Below are positions 1-5,640 of a DNA stretch of 7,401 nucleotides, one piece after another. Numbering within the stretch: the stretch's first letter is position 1; each line of letters begins with the position of its first letter. Under the pieces are notes generated by a model. The model did no database searches, was not told the origin of the DNA, and was given only the letters and a program-made list of their open reading frames with translations. The DNA comes from an uncultured Collinsella sp. Lineage in GTDB: Bacteria > Actinomycetota > Coriobacteriia > Coriobacteriales > Coriobacteriaceae. The stretch is taken from contig URWZ01000074.1 of assembly GCA_900551625.1 (NCBI GenBank), positions 1 through 7,401 of the forward strand, in the 5' to 3' direction. Both the position numbers and the translations under genes were made by a program.

Positions 1-480
1 CGTATTTTGCGCATAGAGTTTCCATGATGCATTCGCAAAGTTCATCTCGACCCAAGCAAATACGCCATCGCCGGCGCGGACATCGTAAAACGAATACCCC
101 GCACCTTCCACGGGATCCTCGACGAGCGTCGTGAGTGAGCCGTCGCCCAGGTTGAGCATGCCGAGCGTATTGACATGCCGCGCCGATGCGGGCGCCATCA
201 TCGCCGCGGCGTAATCACCGTCGCAGTAATACAGCAGCGTACCCAAAGGCAATGTCCATGAAGCTGCAGGCTCGAGGTCGATTTCGACAGCCTCGTACTC
301 ATCCGTAATCGAGACGATTTTTGAGTCATCTTTGATAACCTGCGGCTCGCCGGCGGCATCGTCGCTGGTGCCCGTTTTTTTCGAGCATCCGGCAAGTACC
401 GTGGCAGCGCCCGCGGCAGCTCCACCGAGCACAAAGCCGCGGCGCGATATTCCGTTCTTGATGTGGTCGGCGATACCCAT
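1..480 (-). CDS. Tat-exported lipoprotein of unknown function (C-terminal part missing)
   Basis: The visible part is the first 160 residues; the gene continues past the left edge. The N terminus has a twin-arginine motif (SRRGFV, residues 12-17), a hydrophobic Ala/Gly-rich stretch and a lipobox LAGC with Cys32, followed by a charged, flexible KKTGTSDD-type linker. This predicts a folded protein exported by the Tat route and lipid-anchored on the outer face of the membrane. The remainder (about 55-160) is rich in short beta-like segments with aromatic residues, including a GVFAWVEM stretch and a SWKLY stretch about a dozen residues later, which recalls beta-propeller blades; that fold is inference only. 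The ATG at 480 is chosen because it shares one base with the stop codon of the preceding gene (TAATG), which implies translational coupling in one operon. I do not recognise a specific family and give no function. Tat use suggests a cofactor or cytoplasmic folding, possibly linked to the cysteine-rich upstream protein. Confidence 0.85.
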   Translation of the reverse strand, partial: MGIADHIKNGISRRGFVLGGAAAGAATVLAGCSKKTGTSDDAAGEPQVIKDDSKIVSITDEYEAVEIDLEPAASWTLPLGTLLYYCDGDYAAAMMAPASARHVNTLGMLNLGDGSLTTLVEDPVEGAGYSFYDVRAGDGVFAWVEMNFANASWKLYAQNT

Positions 481-743
481 TAGGCGATCTCGGCGCGAGC
501 GGCCTCGATAGCGCGGGTAAGCTGGTCGGCGCAGGAGGTCTTTTTCATACCGCAGGTATTACCGGCGAGAACCTCGATTACGCGATCGGCAGGAGCACCC
601 TCAACCAGCTTGGAGATAGCCTTGAGATTGCCGTCGCAGCCGCCGGTAAACTCGACGCCCAGCACTTTGCTGCCGTCATCGGAAAGATTGAGGTGGATAT
701 TGCGAGAGCATACACCCTGAGGCTTGTAGTCAAAACTAATCAT
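480..743 (-). CDS. TIGR03905-type four-cysteine TSCPD-domain protein
   Basis: This is a small cytoplasmic protein of 87 residues with no signal peptide or membrane segment. It has four cysteines in the spacing typical of the small TSCPD family: Cys12 (GVCS), Cys36 (GGCDGN), Cys64 (NTCGMK) and Cys71 (TSCAD, a variant of the TSCPD signature). The family resembles the C-terminal domain found in B12-dependent ribonucleotide reductases, where the cysteines may bind metal or act in redox chemistry. The role of the stand-alone proteins is not established. The length matches the family, so the gene looks complete. The ATG at 743 has a GAGGGG ribosome binding site seven bases upstream, lying in the loop of a small hairpin. 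Its stop codon overlaps the start of the Tat lipoprotein gene, so the two are probably co-translated. The GGDEF gene upstream on the same strand ends 113 bases away, and I see no clear terminator between them. Confidence 0.87.
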   Translation of the reverse strand: MISFDYKPQGVCSRNIHLNLSDDGSKVLGVEFTGGCDGNLKAISKLVEGAPADRVIEVLAGNTCGMKKTSCADQLTRAIEAARAEIA

Positions 744-758
744 TGAGATCCCCTCTCA
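744..758 (-). promoter_or_regulatory. Ribosome binding site inside a small hairpin, TSCPD gene
   Basis: Read on the minus strand this is TGAGA, a GGGGA loop, then TCTCA, directly followed by the ATG. The five-base inverted repeat is perfect and most of the likely Shine-Dalgarno sequence (GAGGGG) falls in its loop or upper stem. Folding could tune initiation, but the stem is short and this may be chance. Confidence 0.35.
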
Positions 759-778
759 GAAAGAAATTTCAGACGTCT

Positions 779-784
779 ATTATC
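779..784 (-). promoter_or_regulatory. Possible -10 element upstream of the TSCPD/Tat lipoprotein pair
   Basis: On the minus strand the hexamer GATAAT lies about 36 bases before the TSCPD start and differs from TATAAT at one position. I find no convincing -35 hexamer at 16-18 bases. A promoter somewhere in 744-856 is plausible because the gap to the GGDEF gene is 113 bases, but read-through from upstream is equally possible. Confidence 0.25.
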
Positions 785-804
785 CCCGCCTGGCCCGACT
801 TATT

Positions 805-834
805 ATCGTAAGCACCGATTCAACATCCTACGAT
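805..834. repeat. Spaced inverted repeat, possible operator
   Basis: ATCGTA at 805-810 and TACGAT at 829-834 form a perfect six-base inverted repeat with an 18-base spacer, between the GGDEF stop and the TSCPD start. It could be a protein-binding site upstream of the TSCPD operon. A repeat this short can occur by chance. Confidence 0.2.
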
Positions 835-856
835 GCATAGATTAGTGGGGGCAAGA

Positions 857-2656
857 TTAGCAGCCCGTACCCCGTGCGTGGACTGTGCGCTTCTCCCGAT
901 ACATATTGTGGTCGGCGACACGATATACATCGGCCAGCGTATTTCCAGCCGTCTCGACGGTCGCCACGCCAATCGATGCGCTGACCGTCAGTGCCTCATC
1001 GCTTACCGCGGCAAGACCGAGACGAAGATCCTGTTCCAGCCCGAGCGCAGACTCGTTGTCAGTATGGGGGCAAACCAGCAAAAACTCGTCGCCGCCAACG
1101 CGCATCGGCAGGTAATCCGCACCAGCCACCCGCCGCAGCACGGACGCCGTCCGTCGCAGCAGTTCATCCCCCATCTCGTGACCGTAGATATCGTTGGTCC
1201 GCTTGAGATAATTGCAGTCCAACATAATCACGCTCACGGGCAAGCCCTCGTTTACCAGGCTATCTCCGCGCGATTCAAGGTAGTTGCGGTTGCGAAGCCC
1301 CGTCAGTTTGTCTTGGTATGTCAGCTCCTCGGCATGTTTGACCATCGATATGTTGTGCGTCGCCACGACGACCGACTCCAGCCGGCCTTGCTCATCGCGA
1401 TGCTGGGGGACAACCTGTAGCGAGTACCAAGCGCCTCGACAATCTCGCACCTCGGCAGCCAAGTACGGTACGCCCTCCATACGTTCGCGAAGCGTACTTA
1501 TATCTACGAGTCCCACAACCGCTTCGCGGCTTTCGGGGCTCACGACATCCCGGCAGACCGTGTCCATAAAGTCATATGCCTCGCTGTGCTCGGCAAATAT
1601 CTTCGCTATCGTCGGCGACATATTGATTCCCTCGATCTCGAGGGTGTCGAGATGCAAAAGGAAGGTCGAATCGTAGATGGCGCTTATGGCATTGATAATG
1701 CCGAGCTGTTTATCCTTTTCGACCAAATTGCGGCGATCAACGATATTTCGAGCCAACAGTACCACGACCCAAAACGCAAGGCACACCAAGACGCCAGCGG
1801 CGACAAATGTGATCCTGCCAGACATGACCTCAGATTTGGGATACAGCGCAAACAGGCGGTAGTCCTTGTATGCCGCACGCACCGCGTACCATTTGTCTCC
1901 TCGATATTCGATGCGCGTTAGGCCATCGTCTTTCCACTCAACCCCTGCGCTGGTGAGGAATCGGGGGAGCGACACGTCAGCATCGGCGCTGTTGGATGAG
2001 ACAATCTCCGCATCCTCCATAACAAGCACCGTGGGGCCCTGGTGGAAGGTGCTGTTCGAAAGCACGTCGGCTATGGCATATGAATAGTCGTCCGCTGGAT
2101 CGGAAACAAATGAGCGGTATGCCAAGGCAACGCCGTCGCCATACGGGATAGCACAGACGGCAAAAACGACACCACGGCGCTCGACGACAGTTGAGTAGGT
2201 CACTTTGGAACCTTGATACATCGATGCGACCGGCGCACAGGCCAGCTCCTCTCGCCACAACATGAGCGGATCGCGACCATCGATGTCGTAGTGGGCAGCC
2301 ATATGGCCATCGGAGTCCATGACCATCAGCCCCGAAAGGTTCTCGGCATGGACAAATTGCTCGATAAGATCGTCGTTAACCTCAACGCGATCAGAGGACA
2401 GGAACGTCGCAAACGATTCGACCGCGGCGAGCAAATCGTGCGTCTCTTCGGTTTTTCTCCCCTGTTCGTAGCGGTCATATTTTTCGCAAGCGTTTTCCAA
2501 AAACGCCATGGTTTCTTGGCCAAACCCAAGCGTTTTTTCGAGGCAGCGATGGGTTCCAACCGTATACAACAGGCCTAACAAGACAGCGCTGACAATAACG
2601 CCGACAGCTATGACGGTCAGAGTCTTTCGACGCAAGCGGTGCTCATCATTTGTCAT
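857..2656 (-). CDS. Membrane diguanylate cyclase with extracellular sensor, PAS-like and GGDEF domains
   Basis: This 599-residue protein should make cyclic di-GMP from two GTP at the inner face of the membrane. It has a first membrane helix (about 14-34), an extracellular region of about 245 residues with the size and MVMDSDGHMAAHY-type strands of a double Cache sensor, a second helix (about 282-302), a PAS-like domain (about 318-437) and a C-terminal GGDEF domain (about 445-590). The active site looks complete: MLDCNYLKRTNDIYGH with Asp480, Asn482 and Asp489, and an exact GGDEF at 521-525. The usual RxxD inhibitory site, five residues before GGDEF, is absent (Tyr and Gly occupy its Asp and Arg positions), so product inhibition through this site is unlikely. 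Its ATG overlaps the stop of the binding-protein gene by four bases (ATGA) and has an AAGGAG site at 2664-2669. Cache and PAS assignments rest on layout and pattern; GGDEF is certain. Confidence 0.95.
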   Translation of the reverse strand: MTNDEHRLRRKTLTVIAVGVIVSAVLLGLLYTVGTHRCLEKTLGFGQETMAFLENACEKYDRYEQGRKTEETHDLLAAVESFATFLSSDRVEVNDDLIEQFVHAENLSGLMVMDSDGHMAAHYDIDGRDPLMLWREELACAPVASMYQGSKVTYSTVVERRGVVFAVCAIPYGDGVALAYRSFVSDPADDYSYAIADVLSNSTFHQGPTVLVMEDAEIVSSNSADADVSLPRFLTSAGVEWKDDGLTRIEYRGDKWYAVRAAYKDYRLFALYPKSEVMSGRITFVAAGVLVCLAFWVVVLLARNIVDRRNLVEKDKQLGIINAISAIYDSTFLLHLDTLEIEGINMSPTIAKIFAEHSEAYDFMDTVCRDVVSPESREAVVGLVDISTLRERMEGVPYLAAEVRDCRGAWYSLQVVPQHRDEQGRLESVVVATHNISMVKHAEELTYQDKLTGLRNRNYLESRGDSLVNEGLPVSVIMLDCNYLKRTNDIYGHEMGDELLRRTASVLRRVAGADYLPMRVGGDEFLLVCPHTDNESALGLEQDLRLGLAAVSDEALTVSASIGVATVETAGNTLADVYRVADHNMYREKRTVHARGTGC

Positions 2657-3525
2657 GGATTTGCTCCTTGCCCGCCCGTCGTCGCTCCTGTCTTGTAATT
2701 GCCCACAATACGGTCAATCGTGCCATCTCGGTCCATGGCAAACAATGCGGTATTGAGATCCTTTACGATCGGTCCTTCATAGCCGTCATCAAACGCGACG
2801 CCCAGATCAACCGTCATAACGTTGTCAGCGAACACGCGGTAAAGGCCGGGATACCGGGCGACAAGTCGGTCAAGCGGCTGAACGTCCGCCATCCAACAGT
2901 CGACATACCCTTTGGCGAGGGCGGCTTTGCAGAGTTCGGCAGAACCATACGATTTGATTTGCACGTTCGGCGAGATTTCCAGATCCCCTGCGAGCAATCG
3001 CCGTTCACTCACCGAGCCCGCAATTACCGCGATGGTCTTGCTTCCATCGAGATGCGCCAAGGACTTGATGCCACTCGTTTTCTTGGCGGCAACCGAGACC
3101 GTCACGGTTAGATACGGCTCGGTCCAGTAATACTTATCCTCGCGATAACAGGGAGAATAATCACACCACAGGCAATCGATATCACCGTTTTCGAGCAGCC
3201 GGTCGCGATCGTTCCAGTCAATATCGACAAACTGTGGCTTGAGCCCCGCACGCTCACACGCCTCGCGGGCGATGTCGATATCGATACCGGCGTAATCGCC
3301 CGTGGTATCGACATACACATAGGGGTCGTTATCCGTAACGCCGATTTTGAGTACCGGGAGATCTTTGTCGGCTTCATTCGAGGAGGAAGAACTGCTTCGA
3401 ACGGTATACGTCAGGGCGGCCACACAGGCGGCAACAAGGAACATGAGCGCAAACGAGACGATGGCGGCTCGCTTGATACGTCCGGGCACAAGCCTCCCTT
3501 CATCGAAACAGCAGTCGGATTTCAT
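2653..3525 (-). CDS. Membrane-anchored family-3 solute-binding protein, probable sensor partner of the diguanylate cyclase
   Basis: From this ATG the protein has 290 residues. A basic stretch (GRIKR, 15-19) precedes a hydrophobic segment (about 20-42) containing VAAC (Cys34), which could be a lipobox, although hydrophobic residues continue beyond it, so a membrane anchor is equally possible. A serine run (44-49) links to a bacterial extracellular solute-binding domain, family 3 (about 57-278), seen in the KIGVTDNDPYVYV start, the YAGIDIDIAREAC helix, LLENGDIDCLW and YYWTEPYLT. Such domains bind amino acids or similar small solutes. No ABC permease or ATPase gene is adjacent; the gene overlaps the GGDEF gene by four bases, so sensing is likelier than transport. 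The longer reading frame starting with TTG at 3579 is rejected because it begins inside the purB terminator. The start is uncertain: GTG at 3489 has a stronger AAGGGAGG site just upstream and would give a more ordinary short signal peptide. Confidence 0.9.
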   Translation of the reverse strand: MKSDCCFDEGRLVPGRIKRAAIVSFALMFLVAACVAALTYTVRSSSSSSNEADKDLPVLKIGVTDNDPYVYVDTTGDYAGIDIDIAREACERAGLKPQFVDIDWNDRDRLLENGDIDCLWCDYSPCYREDKYYWTEPYLTVTVSVAAKKTSGIKSLAHLDGSKTIAVIAGSVSERRLLAGDLEISPNVQIKSYGSAELCKAALAKGYVDCWMADVQPLDRLVARYPGLYRVFADNVMTVDLGVAFDDGYEGPIVKDLNTALFAMDRDGTIDRIVGNYKTGATTGGQGANP

Positions 3526-3551
3526 TGTATACCCGGGGCTGATGCGGCGAT

Positions 3552-3584
3552 AAAAAAGCGCCTCACCCAAGATGGGCAAGGCGC
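3552..3584 (-). terminator. Rho-independent terminator of purB
   Basis: On the minus strand a GCGCC-rich stem (six pairs, a two-base mismatch, then four pairs around a three-base loop) is followed by six T residues (plus-strand A run at 3552-3557). It lies 44 bases beyond the purB stop and ends transcription before the binding-protein/cyclase pair. Confidence 0.88.
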
Positions 3585-3627
3585 CAAAGGTTGGAATGCA
3601 TCCGCAAACGGCCGAATTAGGTTAACC

Positions 3628-4974
3628 CTACTCGAAGCTCACCTGCTCCAGGCGATCGAAGACCGTGTCGATGCGGGTGAGGAAGTCCCACGGATCAAAG
3701 ATCTCGTCGAGCTTCTCCTGGCTGACGGTGCAGCGCGGATCGGCCTCGAGACGCTCCTTAAAGGTGGGGCCGGAGACACAGTTCTGCACCTCGTGCCAAG
3801 TGGCCATGGCGTTTTCCTGCACGATAGCATAGGCATCCTCGCGGGTGATGCCCGTATCGACGAGGGCCAGCAGGACCTTGGAGGAGAAGATGAGGCCGCG
3901 AGTCTTGTTGAGGTTGGCCATCATGCGAGCCGGATACAGTTGCAGGCCGTCGATAACGCGGATGAGGCACTGGAACATATGGTCGAGTGCGATGAAACTA
4001 TCAGCCTGGGCGACGCGCTCGGCAGAGGAGTGCGAAATATCGCGCTCGTGCCACAGGGCGACGTTGTCGAAGGCGACCTGGGCGTTGGACTTCACGATGC
4101 GCGACAGGCCGCAGACCTTCTCCATGGTGATCGGGTTGCGCTTGTGCGGCATGGCGGAGCTGCCCTTTTGACCCTTGCGGAACGGCTCCTCGGCCTCGAG
4201 CGTATCGGTCTTCTGCAGATTGCGAACCTCGGTAGCGATGCGCTCGCAGGTGGCTGCCGTGGTGGCAAGGACGCCGGCGAGGTAGGCGTGATGGTCGCGG
4301 CTGATGACCTGCGTGGACAGCGGGTCGTGAACCAGACCCAGGTGCTCACAAACATACTCCTCGACAAACGGCTCGATGGAGCTGTACGTGCCGACAGCGC
4401 CCGAGATGGCACCAAAGGCAACGTTCTTGCGGGCATCCTCAAGACGGTCCAGATCGCGCTTGAGCTCCCAGGCCCAAGAGCCAAACTTCATGCCGAAGGT
4501 CATCGGCTCGGCGTGGATGCCATGAGTGCGGCCGGCGCACAGCGTGTTGCGCTCCTCGAAGGCGCGGCGCTTGCAGATCTCACCGAGCTTCTTGACGTCC
4601 TCGATAATCAGGTCACATGCCTGGGTGAGCTGGTAGCACAGAGCCGTATCGCCCAGATCGGAGCTGGTCATGCCGTAGTGAACCCAGCGGCTGGGCTTGG
4701 GGTCGCCCTCCGGAACATCGGCGTCGATGTACTCCTTCATATTGGTCAGGAAAGCAATAACGTCGTGGCGCGTGACTTCCTCGATCTCATCGACCTTTGC
4801 CTTCTCAAAGTTGGCATGGTCGCGAATCCACTGGGCTTCGTCTTTAGAAATGCCGATCTTGCCGAGCTCCGCCTGGGCCTCGCAGGCCAGGACCTCGATT
4901 TCCTGCCAAATGGCATACTTGTTCTCGAGGGAGAAGATGTGTCCCATCTCCGGGCGGGTATAGCGGTCGATCAT
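3628..4974 (-). CDS. purB: Adenylosuccinate lyase
   Basis: PurB acts twice in purine synthesis: it splits SAICAR to AICAR plus fumarate, and adenylosuccinate to AMP plus fumarate. The protein has 448 residues, normal for the family, and is a homotetramer in known members. The fumarase/aspartase signature GSSAMPHKRN is at 271-280, with the catalytic serine of the mobile loop in it. Other conserved elements are TRHDV with His70, HYGMTSSDLGDT (99-110) and GRTHGIHAEP (148-157) carrying the catalytic histidine region. The ATG at 4974 is chosen because an AAGGAG-type site lies five bases upstream and the family N terminus (MIDRYTRPEM) begins here; an in-frame extension to 5040 has no support. The gene is transcribed alone, away from the tRNA region, and ends at its own terminator. 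No other purine gene is in the window. Confidence 0.98.
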   Translation of the reverse strand: MIDRYTRPEMGHIFSLENKYAIWQEIEVLACEAQAELGKIGISKDEAQWIRDHANFEKAKVDEIEEVTRHDVIAFLTNMKEYIDADVPEGDPKPSRWVHYGMTSSDLGDTALCYQLTQACDLIIEDVKKLGEICKRRAFEERNTLCAGRTHGIHAEPMTFGMKFGSWAWELKRDLDRLEDARKNVAFGAISGAVGTYSSIEPFVEEYVCEHLGLVHDPLSTQVISRDHHAYLAGVLATTAATCERIATEVRNLQKTDTLEAEEPFRKGQKGSSAMPHKRNPITMEKVCGLSRIVKSNAQVAFDNVALWHERDISHSSAERVAQADSFIALDHMFQCLIRVIDGLQLYPARMMANLNKTRGLIFSSKVLLALVDTGITREDAYAIVQENAMATWHEVQNCVSGPTFKERLEADPRCTVSQEKLDEIFDPWDFLTRIDTVFDRLEQVSFE

Positions 4975-5018
4975 AGCGGCTCCTTTTTGGTTATTGGCAC
5001 GTTGGTCGTAACTCAACC

Positions 5019-5024
5019 ATTGTA
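5019..5024 (-). promoter_or_regulatory. Possible -10 element of purB
   Basis: The minus-strand hexamer TACAAT lies about 45 bases before the purB start, a sensible distance for a promoter. No good -35 sequence stands at 16-18 bases, so this rests on one hexamer. Confidence 0.3.
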
Positions 5025-5071
5025 CCGTGCGCAGGTGCAAGTATGGGCAGCAGGCATTAACCTAACATTTT

Positions 5072-5180
5072 GCCGCAAGAGCGGCCATGGGGACGTCCGC
5101 GTATTTGCTTCGCAAATCCGCACCGGCTGCGGTCGCCTGTCGGCGACCTTGCCTGCTCGCTATAAACGCTTCGCGTTTAT
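5072..5180. repeat. Cluster of six small palindromes and hairpins
   Basis: Perfect inverted repeats follow one another: 5072-5085 (GCCGC, loop AAGA), 5091-5098 (GGACGTCC), 5103-5117 (ATTTGC, loop TTC), 5118-5132 (CCGCA, 5-base loop), 5131-5148 (GGTCGCC, loop TGTC) and 5162-5180 (ATAAACGC, loop TTC, eight pairs). The third and sixth share the GC-TTC-GC tip. No protein-coding gene is supported here. None is followed by a clear T run, so they are not ordinary terminators. The arrangement resembles REP-type extragenic repeats in the gap between the divergent purB promoter side and the tRNA terminator. Its identity is unknown; copies elsewhere in the genome would settle whether it is a repeat family. 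Confidence 0.6.
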
Positions 5181-5197
5181 TTAACGCTCGCACCCTG

Positions 5198-5220
5198 GCG
5201 GGTTCGAGTCCCGGCACTTA
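5198..5220 (+). pseudogene. Isolated tRNA T-arm fragment
   Basis: GCGGGTTCGAGTCCCG at 5198-5213 is a T stem and canonical TTCGAGT loop on the plus strand, identical over 16 bases to the T-arm of the tRNA-Gly on the opposite strand (5281-5296). What follows (GCACTTA) could be part of an acceptor strand, but no CCA and no matching 5' acceptor, D arm or anticodon arm is visible upstream, where the hairpin cluster lies instead. It may be the 3' remnant of a broken tRNA, an attachment-site scar, or part of a tRNA-derived repeat. Confidence 0.45.
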
Positions 5221-5225
5221 GTAGT

Positions 5226-5256
5226 AAAAAGCACGGCAACGTAGCGTTACCGTGCT
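5226..5256 (-). terminator. Rho-independent terminator after tRNA-Gly
   Basis: On the minus strand AGCACGG pairs with CCGTGCT, a T-G step follows, then AACG pairs with CGTT around a CTA loop, and a run of five T residues comes next (plus-strand A run 5226-5230). This strong hairpin begins 13 bases after the tRNA CCA end. Confidence 0.9.
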
Positions 5257-5268
5257 TGTGCATTTTTC

Positions 5269-5343
5269 TGGAGCGGGCAACGGGACTCGAACCCGCGAGT
5301 GTCAGCTTGGGAAGCTGATGCCTTACCACTTGGCGATGCCCGC
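5269..5343 (-). tRNA. tRNA-Gly (anticodon CCC)
   Basis: The 75-base gene folds as a complete cloverleaf: acceptor GCGGGCA with TGCCCGC, D stem GCC with GGC, anticodon stem TCAGC with GCTGA, loop TTCCCAA giving anticodon CCC, variable CACTC, and a T arm with TTCGAGT. The discriminator is T, usual for bacterial tRNA-Gly, and CCA is encoded (5271-5269). It reads GGG codons. It stands alone, with its own promoter and terminator. Confidence 0.96.
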
Positions 5344-5356
5344 ATATGTGGGGGAT

Positions 5357-5386
5357 AGTATAACGCGGTTGTCTTGTTCTATACAA
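5357..5386 (-). promoter_or_regulatory. Promoter of tRNA-Gly
   Basis: On the minus strand TTGTAT (5381-5386) and TATACT (5357-5362) are separated by 18 bases, and the -10 lies 13 bases before the tRNA 5' end, leaving a leader of about six bases. Spacing and position both fit a housekeeping promoter. Confidence 0.6.
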
Positions 5387-5640
5387 GGGTGACGATGCTT
5401 GTTTTGGCTGTGGAGAATCGTCCTAAAAACAGACCAATTGTGGAGATGAGGACCTGTAGGCTCTTCTTTTTACCGTTGTCTACCTGCAGATTTATTCCAT
5501 TATCTTTCGTATGCGCCATTTGTCAGATATCGGGCAAGCATTTGGTCAGGTTCCGGTACTTACCCGCATGAACCTTGGGGATAGCCTCATCCTACGCGCC
5601 GCGGCCTCCCCGTGCGGCGCACGAGGGATAAGGAGCAGCC
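5387..5640 (+). other. Non-coding leader region of the adhesin gene
   Basis: About 250 bases with no supported gene lie between the tRNA promoter and the adhesin start. It is more A+T-rich and T-run-rich in its first half than the coding regions. A weak candidate promoter, TTGTCT near 5476 with CATTAT about 16 bases on, is the best I find and is not convincing. The second half holds the hairpin and ribosome binding site described separately. Short reading frames here lack a ribosome binding site. Confidence 0.5.
5596..5620 (+). promoter_or_regulatory. GC-rich hairpin just before the adhesin ribosome binding site
   Basis: GCGCCGC at 5596-5602 pairs perfectly with GCGGCGC at 5614-5620 around an 11-base loop. 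It ends nine bases before the AAGGAG site at 5630-5635, which is five bases from the ATG. No T run follows, so it is not a terminator; it may stabilise the mRNA or affect translation. Confidence 0.5.

Noticed and set aside
198..434. A 78-codon minus-strand frame
   Set aside because: It overlaps the Tat lipoprotein gene in another frame and has low-complexity Arg/Ser content.
833..1420. A 195-codon plus-strand open frame
   Set aside because: It is antisense to the conserved GGDEF domain and has no recognisable protein features.
3526..3579. Extension of the binding protein to a TTG at 3579
   Set aside because: The extra 18 codons lie in and after the purB terminator, and a TTG start inside a terminator stem is unlikely.
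4975..5040. Extension of PurB by 22 residues
   Set aside because: The family N terminus and an AAGGAG-type site both point to 4974, and the extension covers the promoter region.
5072..5180. CRISPR array
   Set aside because: The hairpins differ in sequence and spacing; there is no repeated unit with regular spacers and no cas gene.
3793..5184. A 463-codon plus-strand open frame across purB
   Set aside because: It lies entirely antisense to a secure purB and its 5' flank, has no family resemblance and runs into the hairpin cluster. Long antisense frames are common opposite G+C-rich coding DNA.
5374..5571. Small plus-strand frame between the tRNA and the adhesin
   Set aside because: No ribosome binding site, it overlaps the tRNA promoter, and it has no recognisable protein pattern.
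5596..5620. Terminator upstream of the adhesin
   Set aside because: There is no T run after the stem, and a ribosome binding site and start codon follow immediately.
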